From: Saprospiraceae bacterium
GTDB taxonomy: Bacteria; Bacteroidota; Bacteroidia; Chitinophagales; Saprospiraceae
NCBI GenBank assembly: GCA_016710115.1
Contig: JADJLN010000004.1
Coordinates: 186,001 to 250,000 of the forward strand
Length of the DNA stretch: 64,000 nt
Reading direction: 5' to 3'
This document shows positions 36,618-46,982 of this stretch, one piece after another; the stretch's first letter is position 1; each line of letters opens with the position of its first letter. The position numbers and the translations under genes were made by a program. The notes below the pieces were generated by a model, which was given only the letters and a program-made list of their open reading frames with translations, was not told the origin of the DNA and searched no databases.

Positions 36618-37918
36618 ACTGATGAACGAGTAAAGGGTCTGACGATAATCCGGATCGTATTGGCATAGGAGAAATACTTGACAGCCCAGTTAAACAGGAC
36701 AGCCAGTCGATTGCGGAACCCGATGAGGAACAGGATGTGAATGGCCATCCAGACGTACCAGGCCAGGCTGCCTCCCAGTTTCAGGGAGCCGATCTCAGCG
36801 ACAGCCCTGTTTCGTCCGATGGTAGCCATACTGCCTTTGTCTTTGTACTGGAAGGGAATCGGCTGTTTCCGGGCACTCAGGCGCAACAGGTTTCGAGCAA
36901 AGTGATCCGCCTGCTGCATGGCCGGTTGTGCCATCATCGGATGGCCTTTGGGGAACTCGGGTGTGACCATTTGCGCCAGATCACCAAGGGCAAAGACATA
37001 TTCATGACCCTGGATCGTATTGTATTCATCGACCAGTAGCCGACCATTCGTGGTATAGGCCTCTTCTTTCAGTCCGGGCAATGGATTGCCCTTCACACCG
37101 GCCGCCCAGATCACGGTTTGCGTCATGATCGTTTGACCATCAGACAGCCGCACGATCTGGCCGTCATATCCCTCCACCTGCGTATTCAGGACCACACGGA
37201 CACCCAGGTCTTCAAGATACGTTCTGGCGCGCGTACTGCTTATTTCACTCATTCCAGAAAGCAAGCGGGGCCCAGCGTCGATGACAGTAATATCCATCAG
37301 GGACGGATCCACTTCCCGGTATTCACTGATCAGAATCTTGTTCTTAATCTCGGCAAGAGCGCCGGCCACTTCTACACCGGTCGGGCCGCCACCAACAATG
37401 GTAAAATGGAGGGCCTTTCTTTGTTCTTCCGTCTGATTCAGATCGGATAGGGCAACGGCTCGTTCAAAGTGTTGCAAAAAGTCTGACCGAATGTCCAGGG
37501 CCTGTCCTACTGATTTCAGTTGCATGGCCTTTGACGACATGTCCTTGTTGCCAAAAAAGTTGGTAGATGACCCTGTCGCAAGGACCAGGATATCATAACT
37601 GATCGGTCCGGTGGATGTATGGAGCATTTTCGCCTGCCAGTCGACCCGTTCCACCTCCGTCATCCGGAAAATGATATTGTCCATCGGACCAATCATTTTC
37701 CGAAATGGATAGGCAATACTGTCCGGTGTGAGGCTGGCTGTAGCTACCTGATAGAGCAGGGGTTGAAAGGTGTGAAAATTGTTCTTGTCTACCAGAGTGA
37801 CCTTGAAGGGTTTGTTCGCCAGTTTCCTGACGAGGGAGAGTCCCGCAAAACCGCCACCCACAATGACGACCTTGGGATAGGGGAGGGATTCAAAGACTTT
37901 TTTTGCAAGTGTTTTCAT
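36614..37918 (-). CDS. ndh: Type II NADH:quinone oxidoreductase
   Basis: 434 residues. Two dinucleotide-binding motifs: VVIVGGGFAGLSLVRKLA (FAD) and FTIVGGGPTGVEVAGALAE (NADH). QPLLYQVATASLTPDSIA and YVFALGDLAQ are family signatures. A C-terminal amphipathic/hydrophobic segment (LAWYVWMAIHILFLIGFRNRL, about 385-410) would dock it to the membrane. It oxidises NADH without pumping protons. Divergent from crtY. Confidence 0.94.
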   Translation of the reverse strand: MKTLAKKVFESLPYPKVVIVGGGFAGLSLVRKLANKPFKVTLVDKNNFHTFQPLLYQVATASLTPDSIAYPFRKMIGPMDNIIFRMTEVERVDWQAKMLHTSTGPISYDILVLATGSSTNFFGNKDMSSKAMQLKSVGQALDIRSDFLQHFERAVALSDLNQTEEQRKALHFTIVGGGPTGVEVAGALAEIKNKILISEYREVDPSLMDITVIDAGPRLLSGMSEISSTRARTYLEDLGVRVVLNTQVEGYDGQIVRLSDGQTIMTQTVIWAAGVKGNPLPGLKEEAYTTNGRLLVDEYNTIQGHEYVFALGDLAQMVTPEFPKGHPMMAQPAMQQADHFARNLLRLSARKQPIPFQYKDKGSMATIGRNRAVAEIGSLKLGGSLAWYVWMAIHILFLIGFRNRLAVLFNWAVKYFSYANTIRIIVRPFTRSSV

Positions 37919-37925
37919 GGACGAG

Positions 37926-37933
37926 CAAAGCTA
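37926..37933 (-). promoter_or_regulatory. Candidate -7 box TAGCTTTG seven bases before ndh ATG
   Basis: Minus-strand match to TAnnTTTG; a CTTTTAC stretch about 19 bases upstream could be a weak -33 element. Confidence 0.4.
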
Positions 37934-38054
37934 CTCAACCTTTGATATTCGAGTAAAAGGATGTGATTCAATCAGGGCAATTTGCATAGTATTGACAGAC
38001 AATTCCAGGCCCAATCTTGACAACTATTCTCAGGGTCTGCTTGTTCGGGAACGT

Positions 38055-39239
38055 ATGGCAGAAAATCAGACTGTTTATGATGTGATCATCGCTGGTGCCG
38101 GCATGGCTGGTCTCTCCTTGCTATGGCAGATCAGACAATCAGGTTTGAACCACTTGCAAATTCTGGTGCTTGACCCGGATGAAAAGAAAGTCAATGACCG
38201 GACATGGAGCTTCTGGGAAACAGAGCCCGGCCCTTTTGAACATCTCGTGTATCGCAGCTGGAAAGAAGTGAGAGTAACCAGTGCCGAAGGCACAGTTCTG
38301 GATATTCCATTGGGTGATTACCGGTACAAAACGATCCGGGGTATTGACTTGTACCGGTTCATGGACAGGCAGATCGCAGAAGATCCTCAAACCTGGCGAT
38401 TGACCACTACCGTTCTGGGGGTCGAATCCCGACAAAACGAGGTCAGCGTGCAGACGGAAGATGGTGCTTACCGGGGAAAGATCCTTTTTGATAGTACCTA
38501 TCGGTTGCCATTGACAGATCCACAGGCTACGCATCTGTTGCAGCATTTTCTGGGCTATGTGATCCGAACGCCCCGGCCGGCATTCCATCCGGAAAGACCG
38601 GATCTGATGAATTTTCAGGTTCCGGAAACAGGGGATTGCAGGTTCATGTATATCCTGCCCTTCTCCGAAACGGAAGCCCTGGTAGAATACACTCTGTTCA
38701 CGGAAAAGCTGCTTGAAGAATCAGCCTATGCCGACGTTCTGAAAGATTGGATCGCCACCCATCTTGGATTGACTGATTTTGAGATATTGGAGCGGGAATT
38801 CGGGGTCATTCCGATGAGTGACGAACCAGTGAACGAGTTTCCATTTCCACATGTCATTCGGATAGGAACCGCTGGAGGATACACAAACCCGTCAACTGGA
38901 TATACGTTCCGCAGTACCCAGAAACGCATAGCCCAGATCGTCGATCAATTCAGTAAAACTGGCCAGTGGAGGCCAACCGGTCCAGTAAGACAAGCCCGGT
39001 TTGACTTCTATGCCAGTGTATTGCTAGGCGTGCTGGCGCAACGTCGCACGAAAGCATCCCGGGTATTCTGGACATTATATACCCGAAATCCGATTGACCG
39101 GATCTTCCGTTTTCTGGACGGAGAGTCACAGATTCAGGAAGAGGCCAGGATCATGAGTTCTGCACCCTGGTTCCCTTTTACCGCTTCAGGATGGAACGTG
39201 ATGGTAAACACGATCAAACGTCATATGCCATTCCTTTGA
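38055..39239 (+). CDS. crtY: Lycopene beta-cyclase
   Basis: 394 residues from MAENQTVYDVIIAGAGMAGL at 38055; the open frame extends to 37917 but that part is unconserved. The FAD-binding GAGMAGLS motif is followed by the CrtY signature NDRTWSFWE. GTAGGYTNPSTGYTFRSTQ and FMYILPFSETEALVEYTLFT are also characteristic. It converts lycopene to beta-carotene, so the organism is probably pigmented. No other carotenoid genes are present in the window. Confidence 0.93.
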   Translation: MAENQTVYDVIIAGAGMAGLSLLWQIRQSGLNHLQILVLDPDEKKVNDRTWSFWETEPGPFEHLVYRSWKEVRVTSAEGTVLDIPLGDYRYKTIRGIDLYRFMDRQIAEDPQTWRLTTTVLGVESRQNEVSVQTEDGAYRGKILFDSTYRLPLTDPQATHLLQHFLGYVIRTPRPAFHPERPDLMNFQVPETGDCRFMYILPFSETEALVEYTLFTEKLLEESAYADVLKDWIATHLGLTDFEILEREFGVIPMSDEPVNEFPFPHVIRIGTAGGYTNPSTGYTFRSTQKRIAQIVDQFSKTGQWRPTGPVRQARFDFYASVLLGVLAQRRTKASRVFWTLYTRNPIDRIFRFLDGESQIQEEARIMSSAPWFPFTASGWNVMVNTIKRHMPFL

Positions 39240-39288
39240 ACTGTCTTGTTGGATGTTAATTATCTTGGTTCCACCAAATCAAGAATCA

Positions 39289-42200
39289 ATGTTTGTTTCA
39301 TTGAAGAACATCCTTCAGGTTTCGTTCGTCTGTGTTTTCTGTGCGATCACCGTATCCCCTTCATATGGGCAACAGTTTTCTTTCCCAGTGCCCCCACCGA
39401 AGGCAGAACGAAATGATTGGATAGATCTGTTGTATCAACCGGACCCCAATATCTATCTGATCGACCAGGCCTATTCCGAATGGTACACCTCTCATCCATT
39501 TGAGAAGACGACCTATACCCAGTTTTATAAAAAGTGGCGACGCCATATTGAACCCTACATTCAATCGGATGGATCTGTACAATATCCTACTTCAGAAGAA
39601 ATCCTTCTTGAACGGGAAGCGCTGCATCAGAAATTCAATTCTTCCCATACGCCAGCGGGTCGTACGACAGCCGCATGGACCAGTCTGGGCCCCTTTGATA
39701 TGATCAGCGATGCGATCGATGGGGATCAGGTGTCTGTCAGCTGGCAGACAAATATCTATGCCTTTGATCAATCCAGGTCAAACCCCGATATCCTCTACTG
39801 TGGTACGGAAGGATCCGAGATATACAAGAGCGTAGATCGAGGGATGCACTGGCAGCCAGCCAGCCGGAACCTGGATATCCAGGCTGTGTTATCAATCGAA
39901 ATTCACCCGGCCAATCCGCAGATCGTGTACGCCGGAGATCAGAACAGTATCTACAAAACCCTGGACGGTGGTGAGAATTGGGTTGCTTTGTTGACCGTTA
40001 GCCAGATGGGAGTGAATGATATCGCCATTCACCCGACCAATCCGGAAATTATTCTGGTTGCAGCAGGAAAAGGGCTTTGGAGATCAGAGAATGGTGGACA
40101 AAACTGGACAAAGCTGTTCACTGACAAATGTTATGACCTGGAATGGAAGCCCGATGCCCCGTCAATCGCCTATCTCCTGAAAGATGATGTCAGTGATCAG
40201 CGCTGCACTTTCTGGAAGTCGACGGATGGAGGCGCCTCGTTTGCCCATCAGTCCGGAACAGGATGGTTTAACGGACAGGATCCGGATCGACAGAATGCCG
40301 GTGCCCGCATGACCGTGACACCGGCCGATCCCGATCGAATTTATGTTGTCCTGATCGGTCAGGCCAAGGCCGGTGACAATGGATTTATCGGTGTATATAA
40401 AAGTCTGGATAGTGGCAGCACCTGGACTCTTCCCAATCCTCCAGCCGGTGGCCCATACACGCAGGATCACCCCAATCTGGCAGTGATCAGTCCCTTCGAT
40501 GGGACTGGTTTTCATCAGGGATACTACAACCTGAGCATTGCGGCGAGTCATACCGATCCGAATGAATTGCTGGTGGGGCATCTCAGCTTGTGGAGATCGT
40601 CCAATGGAGGAACGACGTTCTCCCGGATCGGTGGATACGGAGGTTCATTGCCTTGGGTGCATCCCGATGTTCAGGAGATCAAATGTCTGGGCAGTGACAC
40701 CTGGGTGTGTACCGATGGGGGGATCAATTACTCGACCAATCAGTTCAGTACACATGAAAGCCGCAAATTCGGTATCGCCGGATCAGATTACTGGGGCTTT
40801 GGTCAGGGCTGGAATGAAGATGTACTGGTCGGCGGGCGGTACCACAATGGCAACTCGGGGTGGGTGGAAACCTATCCGGACAGTATCCATATCCGACTCG
40901 GTGGTGGAGAAGCGCCTACCGGGTATGTCAGCCCGGGCGGCGGGCGGCGAGCTTATTTCTCCGATATTGGCGGAAAGGTTCTACCTGCAGCGATCGACAA
41001 TCCTTCACTCGGTTTCCCGATTTCCAAGGCGCCGAATGAACTGTATTACGCAGCCGAATCGAGTGAGCAGGTCTGGTCTCCGGATTGTTATAATCACTAT
41101 TATCTGGGACGTGACAATCAGCTTTGGAAGACAGAGGACGGAGGCTCATTTTTACATTGATCCACACGTTTGACCAGACGGATGGAGGGAATGTGACACA
41201 GATTGCCATCTCCCGCTCTCACCCCGAGACCATGGTCGTTGCTCAGCGAAATGCCAATACCTGGAGTGAAGGTTGGGTGTGGCGGACAACAGATGGTGGG
41301 ACGACCTGGACATCTCTGACGTTGCCCACCGGATATAAACGACGTTTTTTACTGACTGTCAGTGGCACAGATCCGGAGCGGCTCTGGATCGGATATTCAG
41401 ATGGCGCCAATGGAGAAAAAGTGTTTGAATCGATTGACGGTGGTGCTTCCTGGACCAACCTCACGACATCTCTGCTGGACGGCGAAGCACCGACAACCCT
41501 GGTCCATCTGCTAGGGACAGATGGAGCTCTTTTCCTGGGAACCAATAAATCGGTCTACTATCGCCCGGCTTCCGGCCAGGATTGGACCCTCTTCAATGAT
41601 GGATTGCCCAAAGAGATCAATTGCAACATTATTCGACCATTTTACAGAGATAAAAAGCTTCGCCTGGCGGCGTATGGCAAGGGATTCTGGGAAACACCAC
41701 TTCCAGACCCATTCCAGTCCATTTGTCAACCCACAGTGGATAAACGGGTAGCCTATTGTGAACGGGATACGTTCCAGTTTGATGATTATTCCGTTCTGGC
41801 ACATGAAAATGCATCCTGGTCCTGGACATTTGATTCGGGCAATCCCGCAGTTTCAGACAGCCGAAATCCGAAAGTGGTTTTTCCAGGGACCGGCGAATAT
41901 GATGTCACACTCACGATTACAGATGAAACCGGGTTCACTGCTTCCCGGTCACTGGTCGTAGAGGTTAAAAACGAATGCCAGCCGGATACCATCCCTGGAT
42001 TTGCATTGCGGACGGCGACAGATGGCGATGCGGCCATCATGCCCAACCAGGAAGGCGAGCCATTTGACGAATTGACCATTTCCGCCTGGGTGAAACCGGA
42101 AGGGGGACAAGCCAGTTATGCCGGTATTGTGATCGGTGCATTCGAAGGGAGCGCTTTTGGATTGAATGTGCGCGACAACAACAGCTCTGGGCTATCATTG

Positions 42201-43334
42201 GCCAGGAGGCGCCTGGTGGTGGAACAGTGGATTCACCGTTGTTCCAGATGAATGGCAGCATGTAGCTCTGGTCATGAAACCCGGGAGCATTACCCTCTAC
42301 CTGAACGGGGTGGGCAATACCCATCTGACTGATGTACTGCCGGTCAAACTGGATAATGTTTCTATGGGCCGGTACAGGGATTGGAATTCGAGGACATGGA
42401 AGGGGGCCATCGATGAAGTCGCTATCTGGGACAAGGCAGTGAGCCAGGAAGAGATCCGTGAAACCATGCATCTGACCAAACGCGTAGAAGAGGAGCCGGA
42501 TCTGATCGCCTACTATCAATTCAATCGCACCACGGGAGAGGCTACGGATCGGGTCGGTGTCCGCCACTTGCAATTTGCTGGAAGTGCGCATCGCGTACCG
42601 GCAACCGGCCCATGGGGTGGAGGGGAGAGCAGTCGCCAGACGATCGACCAGGGCGGCGAATTTTCCTTTGGCAAAACCGGCGTAACCATGACATTCCCAT
42701 CCTCATCGACGTACCCTGATGGTGAGCTGGTTGTCAGTCGCATCCATTTGGCACCGGATGTGCCGGCAGATGACGATCACCCAGTCAGTCCGCGTTGTTG
42801 GATTGGCAACAATTACGGGCAGGCTGTTTTTGATCCAATGACCGCACTTCGGTTGGACAGGGTTGGCAATGTATATCCAGATAATGAGGCAAATCCTTCG
42901 ACAGTCAAACTCCATCTTCGCAACTGGAATGGGAAGGGGACACCTGGTCAGAATGGACAGGCGCTGTGTCAGCAGAAATCGGTGCTGATGGCTCTGCTGA
43001 ATTTTCCGATATTCAGGATCTGGGACAATGGATGATCGTCAACACTGGTCAAACCACTGCTGTACAACAGCCAGATCAACCTTCGGTACTCCTGGACCGC
43101 CCCGCTTTTCTTGCACCCAATCCCGTCCGTTCCGGGGCACTTCTTTCGCTGTACACTCAGCTTGAAGGCCCGCTTGACATACGCATATGGAATGCAGATG
43201 GGTGGATGGTTGTCCGGGATAATGGACGCAGTTCCTCATGGGCCACCAGAGCGGATTGGCCGGCGGGGATCTATGCATACGAAATTGTCAATCATCGCCA
43301 CATGGTCAGAGGTACCATCCTGGTCATAGAATGA
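39289..43334 (+). CDS. Giant secreted beta-propeller/PKD/LamG protein with T9SS tail (three frameshifts)
   Basis: About 1348 residues after repair. The signal peptide is MFVSLKNILQVSFVCVFCAI. Many VPS10/BNR propeller repeats follow (YKSVDRGMHWQPAS, YKTLDGGENWVAL, WRSENGGQNWTKLF, WRTTDGGTTWTSL, ESIDGGASWTNL). Then come a PKD-like domain (SWSWTFDSGNPAVSDSRN ... YDVTLTITD), a LamG-like lectin domain (LTISAWVKPEGGQASYAG) and a C-terminal T9SS sorting tail (FLAPNPVRSGALLSLY ... WPAGIYAYEIV). Frame changes: T run 41149-41153 (restores GGSFFTLIHTFD), GGG 42189-42191 (extra G; restores SSGYHWPGGAWWW), GGG 42931-42933 (missing G; restores GEGDTWSEWTGAV). Surface carbohydrate binding or matrix function is inferred. 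Confidence 0.85.
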
Positions 43335-43370
43335 TAAATGGAACAAATGACCAACTATAGATAGGCGTTC

Positions 43371-43649
43371 ATGGATGAAAAACTCATGTTTGACAGGACC
43401 AGTGGGGTAGGGATGCTTCACTGTGTCACCTGTGGACACATGGAACGGATCCTGTCATTTACGCATGGCGAAAATCACCAACTGGGATTCCAGTGTTCGA
43501 CCTGCCACCAGTATGTAACCATTGAAAACGGGCTGCATGTGCTTGTGCCTCCATGTCCTTGCGGAGGAAAGTTGACTCGCGAAGAACCCTTATGCTGCCC
43601 AGTATGTCAAAGCGAGGATGTCACCTATGAACTGGAATACCTGACCTGA
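43371..43649 (+). CDS. Small protein with four CxxC pairs (double zinc ribbon), unknown function
   Basis: 92 residues, cytoplasmic. Cys pairs: CVTCG, CSTC, CPCG and CPVC, spaced as two treble-clef zinc ribbons. The middle reads YVTIENGLHVLVPPCPCGG. I do not recognise a named family. It follows the T9SS gene by 36 bases and converges on the next gene. Confidence 0.65.
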   Translation: MDEKLMFDRTSGVGMLHCVTCGHMERILSFTHGENHQLGFQCSTCHQYVTIENGLHVLVPPCPCGGKLTREEPLCCPVCQSEDVTYELEYLT

Positions 43650-43694
43650 TCAGTCCTCTTTCTTTCGAGAAGAACAGGATGTGCATGTTGAACT

Positions 43695-44356
43695 TTATTT
43701 CTTTTTGAAATCGCCCCGTTTCCAGGCTTCAAAAAACTTGGCCCAGGACAACGGATTGAAAATGTTCATCGGCGGCTGTTGGCCGATATGGTAGAACGCG
43801 TTGGATTGCTGCCGCAGATAATAGCTGGCACTTTCCCTGCCATCATAAGCAGGAGTCATGGCGCCCCGCTCCAGATTTTCCTGTGCCAGATTTTCAAGGG
43901 CCCGGCGTTGCATGTCGGAGGTGACATCCATGGCCGGAATTCGATCTTGAAATGTTCCTTACTCGGCCAGGGGAATACAACAGTTTCAGGTAGATTGAAT
44001 GTGTCCCTGCTCATCAATTGGACGATGGGTAAACGATTGTCCTTGAGGGTGTCGGGTATTTGAAATTCAACTGTTCGATATCCGATTGATGTAAAGGAAA
44101 TGATATCCCCCTTTTCGACAACAATGGAAAAGAAGCCGTTAAAGTCGGCGTAAGTGCCACGTCCCTTGTCCCTGATTGCAATCGTGGTAAATGGAACTGG
44201 AAGCAACTCGGCATTGGTCCCGTCGAGGACAAGGCCGGAAAACTGCACCAGTTGATTGTCACCGTCAATCTGTTGTGCAAATAATGCGAATCCGCCTGTC
44301 AGCAAACAGATGCTCAAGAGGAAAACAATTCGGAAGGAGTGGTAGGACATCTTCAT
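43695..44356 (-). CDS. Secreted carboxypeptidase-regulatory-like domain protein (one frameshift)
   Basis: The signal peptide MKMSYHSFRIVFLLSICLLTGGFALFAQ is followed by a CarboxypepD_reg-like beta-sandwich (FSGLVLDGTNAELLPVPFTTIAIRD ... TYADFNGFFSIVV ... GDIISFTSIGY). A charged C-terminal helix region comes after. The frame breaks near 43931-43936; one added base joins EHFKIEF to AMDVTSDMQRRALENLA and ends at NPLSWAKFFEAWKRGDFKKK. Repaired length is about 220 residues. Such domains occur as stand-alone envelope proteins in Bacteroidota. Function is unknown. Confidence 0.75.
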
Positions 44357-44428
44357 AGTGGCAAGATACACATTGAGAACACCTGGTTATGGTGTGCCGA
44401 GGTGAAAGGACACCAGATTAAGAAGATT

Positions 44429-46845
44429 TTAACGGCGCAATTGCAACATGTATCGCACGACATCACCCATTTCAGTCACATACCGGAAGCGAAGTCCTTT
44501 TCGATATCTGACAGGTACTTCTTCTACGTCCTGTTTGTTTTCATCACAGAGCACCACGGTTTGAATCCCCAAACGTCTGGCCGCCAGGATCTTTTCCTTA
44601 ATCCCACCAACAGGTAAGACCCTTCCCCGAAGAGTGATCTCACCGGTCATCGCTACCAGCTGGCGCAACGGTTTGTCCGGGAATGCAGAGGCCAACGCGG
44701 ACAACATGGTGATCCCGGCAGAAGGACCATCTTTGGGAATGGCACCCTCCGGTACATGGACATGGATATCTGTCTTGTTGAACACTTCCGGGTCGATCCC
44801 ATACTCCTGACTGTGCGCTTTCAGATAACTGAGTGCCGTCACAGCTGATTCCTTCATCACCTCGCCCAGATTACCGGTTAACTTCAATCCGCCTTTACCA
44901 GGAGATAAACTGGTTTCAATAAACAGGATTTCGCCCCCGACACTGGTCCAGGCAAGCCCGATCGCGACACCAGGCGGATTTCCTCCCAGGAATCGCTCCA
45001 TGTTGAACTTCCGTGGGCCGAGGATCTTCTCGATGTCTTCTTCACTGAGCGTAGGTTTGAATTTGGCCCCGGTAGCTACCTTATGCGCAACAGATCGACA
45101 TATTTGAGCGATCTGCCGGTCGAGTGAACGAACGCCACTCTCCCGGGTATAATCCTGGATCACTTTGATCAATCCGGCTTCCGTCAGTTTTAATTGCCCT
45201 TTTTTCAAGCCGTGCTCCTGAAGCTGTTTCGGTATCAGGTGCTTTTCCGCAATGGCTGTTTTTTCTTCTGTGGAATATCCGCTGATCTGAATGATCTCCA
45301 TCCGATCCAGCAACGCAGGTTGGATGGTGCTCAATGTATTGGCTGTAGCGATAAAGAGGACCTTGCTCAGGTCATATTCCATTTCCAGATAATTGTCATG
45401 GAATGAGCTGTTCTGCTCGGGGTCAAGGACTTCCAACAGTGCCGATGCCGGATCTCCCCGAAAATCCTTGCCCACCTTGTCGATTTCATCCAGGACAAAA
45501 CAGGGATTGGCAGCTCGTGCTTTTTTCACTGACTGGATAATCCGACCGGGCATGGCGCCGATATAGGTTTTGCGGTGTCCACGGATCTCTGACTCATCAT
45601 GCAAGCCACCCAGTGATATGCGGACATATTCCCGGCCGAGGCCATGGCTATCGACCGCCCAAGGGATGTCTTACCCACTCCCGGAGGACCGACCAGACAA
45701 AGGATCGGGGCCTTCATGTCGCCCTTCAGTTTCAGGACGGACAAATGCTCCAGGATACGTTCCTTCACCTTTTCCAGTCCGTGATGATCCTCATCCAGGA
45801 TCTTTTTCACTTTTTTCAGATCAAAGTTGTCTGTCGTGACATCATCCCAGGGTAAATCGAGGACCAGGTCGAGATAATTGAGTTGCACACTGTATTCAGC
45901 TACCTGCGGGTTCATCCTGCGCAGGCGGTTCAACTCCTTGTCAAAATGCTTGGCCACCTTTTCTGACCATTTTTTAAAGGTAGAACGCTCCATCAGCCTG
46001 TCGATCTCCTCTTCCTGTGGATTATGCCCCAGTTCTTCCTGGATCGTTTTCAGTTGCTGGTTGAGGTAATAGTCGCGTTGCTGCTTTTCGATATCCCCCC
46101 GCACCTTGTTTTCGATCTGATCCTTGAGCTCCAGTACCTGGAGTTCATTCTCCAGCTGGATCAGGATCATCCGGGCTTTCTGATTGATCGGATTGATCTC
46201 GAGAATCTCCTGTTTGACGGCCACCTTCAGGCTCAGATTGGAGGCAATAAAATTCAGAAGGAACAGGTTATTGGTGATATTTCGAAGAACAAGGTTTGCT
46301 TCTGCAGGAATGTTTGGCGACAATTCAATAATCCGCCGTGCTGTATCTGTAATGGTCGAAATCAGGGCTTCAAATTCCAGGTCATTCTCGGAGTCTTCAT
46401 GTTTCACCATGGCCACTCTGGCAGTCATGTAGGGTTGCTCCTGCGTCATTTCAACAAGACGGAAACGGCGGCGCCCCTGAAGAATGGCAGTCGTAGTTCC
46501 GTCCGGCATTTTCAGCAATTTGACTATGCGGGCGATCGTACCCACTGTAAAGAGGTCGGTCGATTTGGGAGATTCGATTCGACTGTCTTTCTGGGACAGG
46601 ACAGCGATGATCTTCTGATCCTGAAATGCTTTCTGGATGGCTTTGATTGACTTGTTCCGACCGACCGTGATCGGAATCACGATGCCTGGGAAAAGGACTG
46701 TATTTTTCAGGGCAAGAACAGGAAGCTCTTCAGGGAAGTCTTCCTGAATATTACTTTCATCCTCCTCGTCAATGGAAAACAGAGGCATGAATTCGGAATC
46801 TTCATCTGTTCCGGAATGGAGGTTGAGGATTGGGTCGTATATCAT
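44429..46845 (-). CDS. lon: ATP-dependent Lon protease (one frameshift)
   Basis: About 805 residues from MIYDPILNLHSGTDEDSEFM at 46845. An N-terminal substrate domain (LPVLALKNTVLFPGIVIPITV) precedes AAA+ with GPPGVGKTSLG (Walker A) and CFVLDEIDKVGKDFRGDP (Walker B). The Ser-Lys protease domain has PKDGPSAGITM (catalytic Ser) and GGIKEKILAARR (Lys). The frame breaks at GG 45640-45641; one added C on the coding strand gives SIAMALGREYVRISLGGLHDESEIRGH. It degrades misfolded and regulatory proteins. A second proteostasis unit, distinct from tig-clpP-clpX. Confidence 0.96.
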
Positions 46846-46918
46846 AGAACAAAGAAAATCGGCTGAAAAAAAAGATGGCTTTAACCTGGCCAAAACGGTA
46901 TTTGCCTCCACAGGTCAA

Positions 46919-46935
46919 ACCCCGTGCCACGGGGT
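46919..46935 (-). terminator. Weak terminator-like hairpin after parE
   Basis: ACCCCGTG and CACGGGGT form a GC-rich palindrome 48 bases after the parE stop, followed on the minus strand by TTTGACC, so only a short U stretch. It could also be a protein-binding palindrome in the lon leader. Confidence 0.35.
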
Positions 46936-46982
46936 AATCTATGCCAAACGAGCGGATGGAGATAAAATTATCCGTCAGTTTG

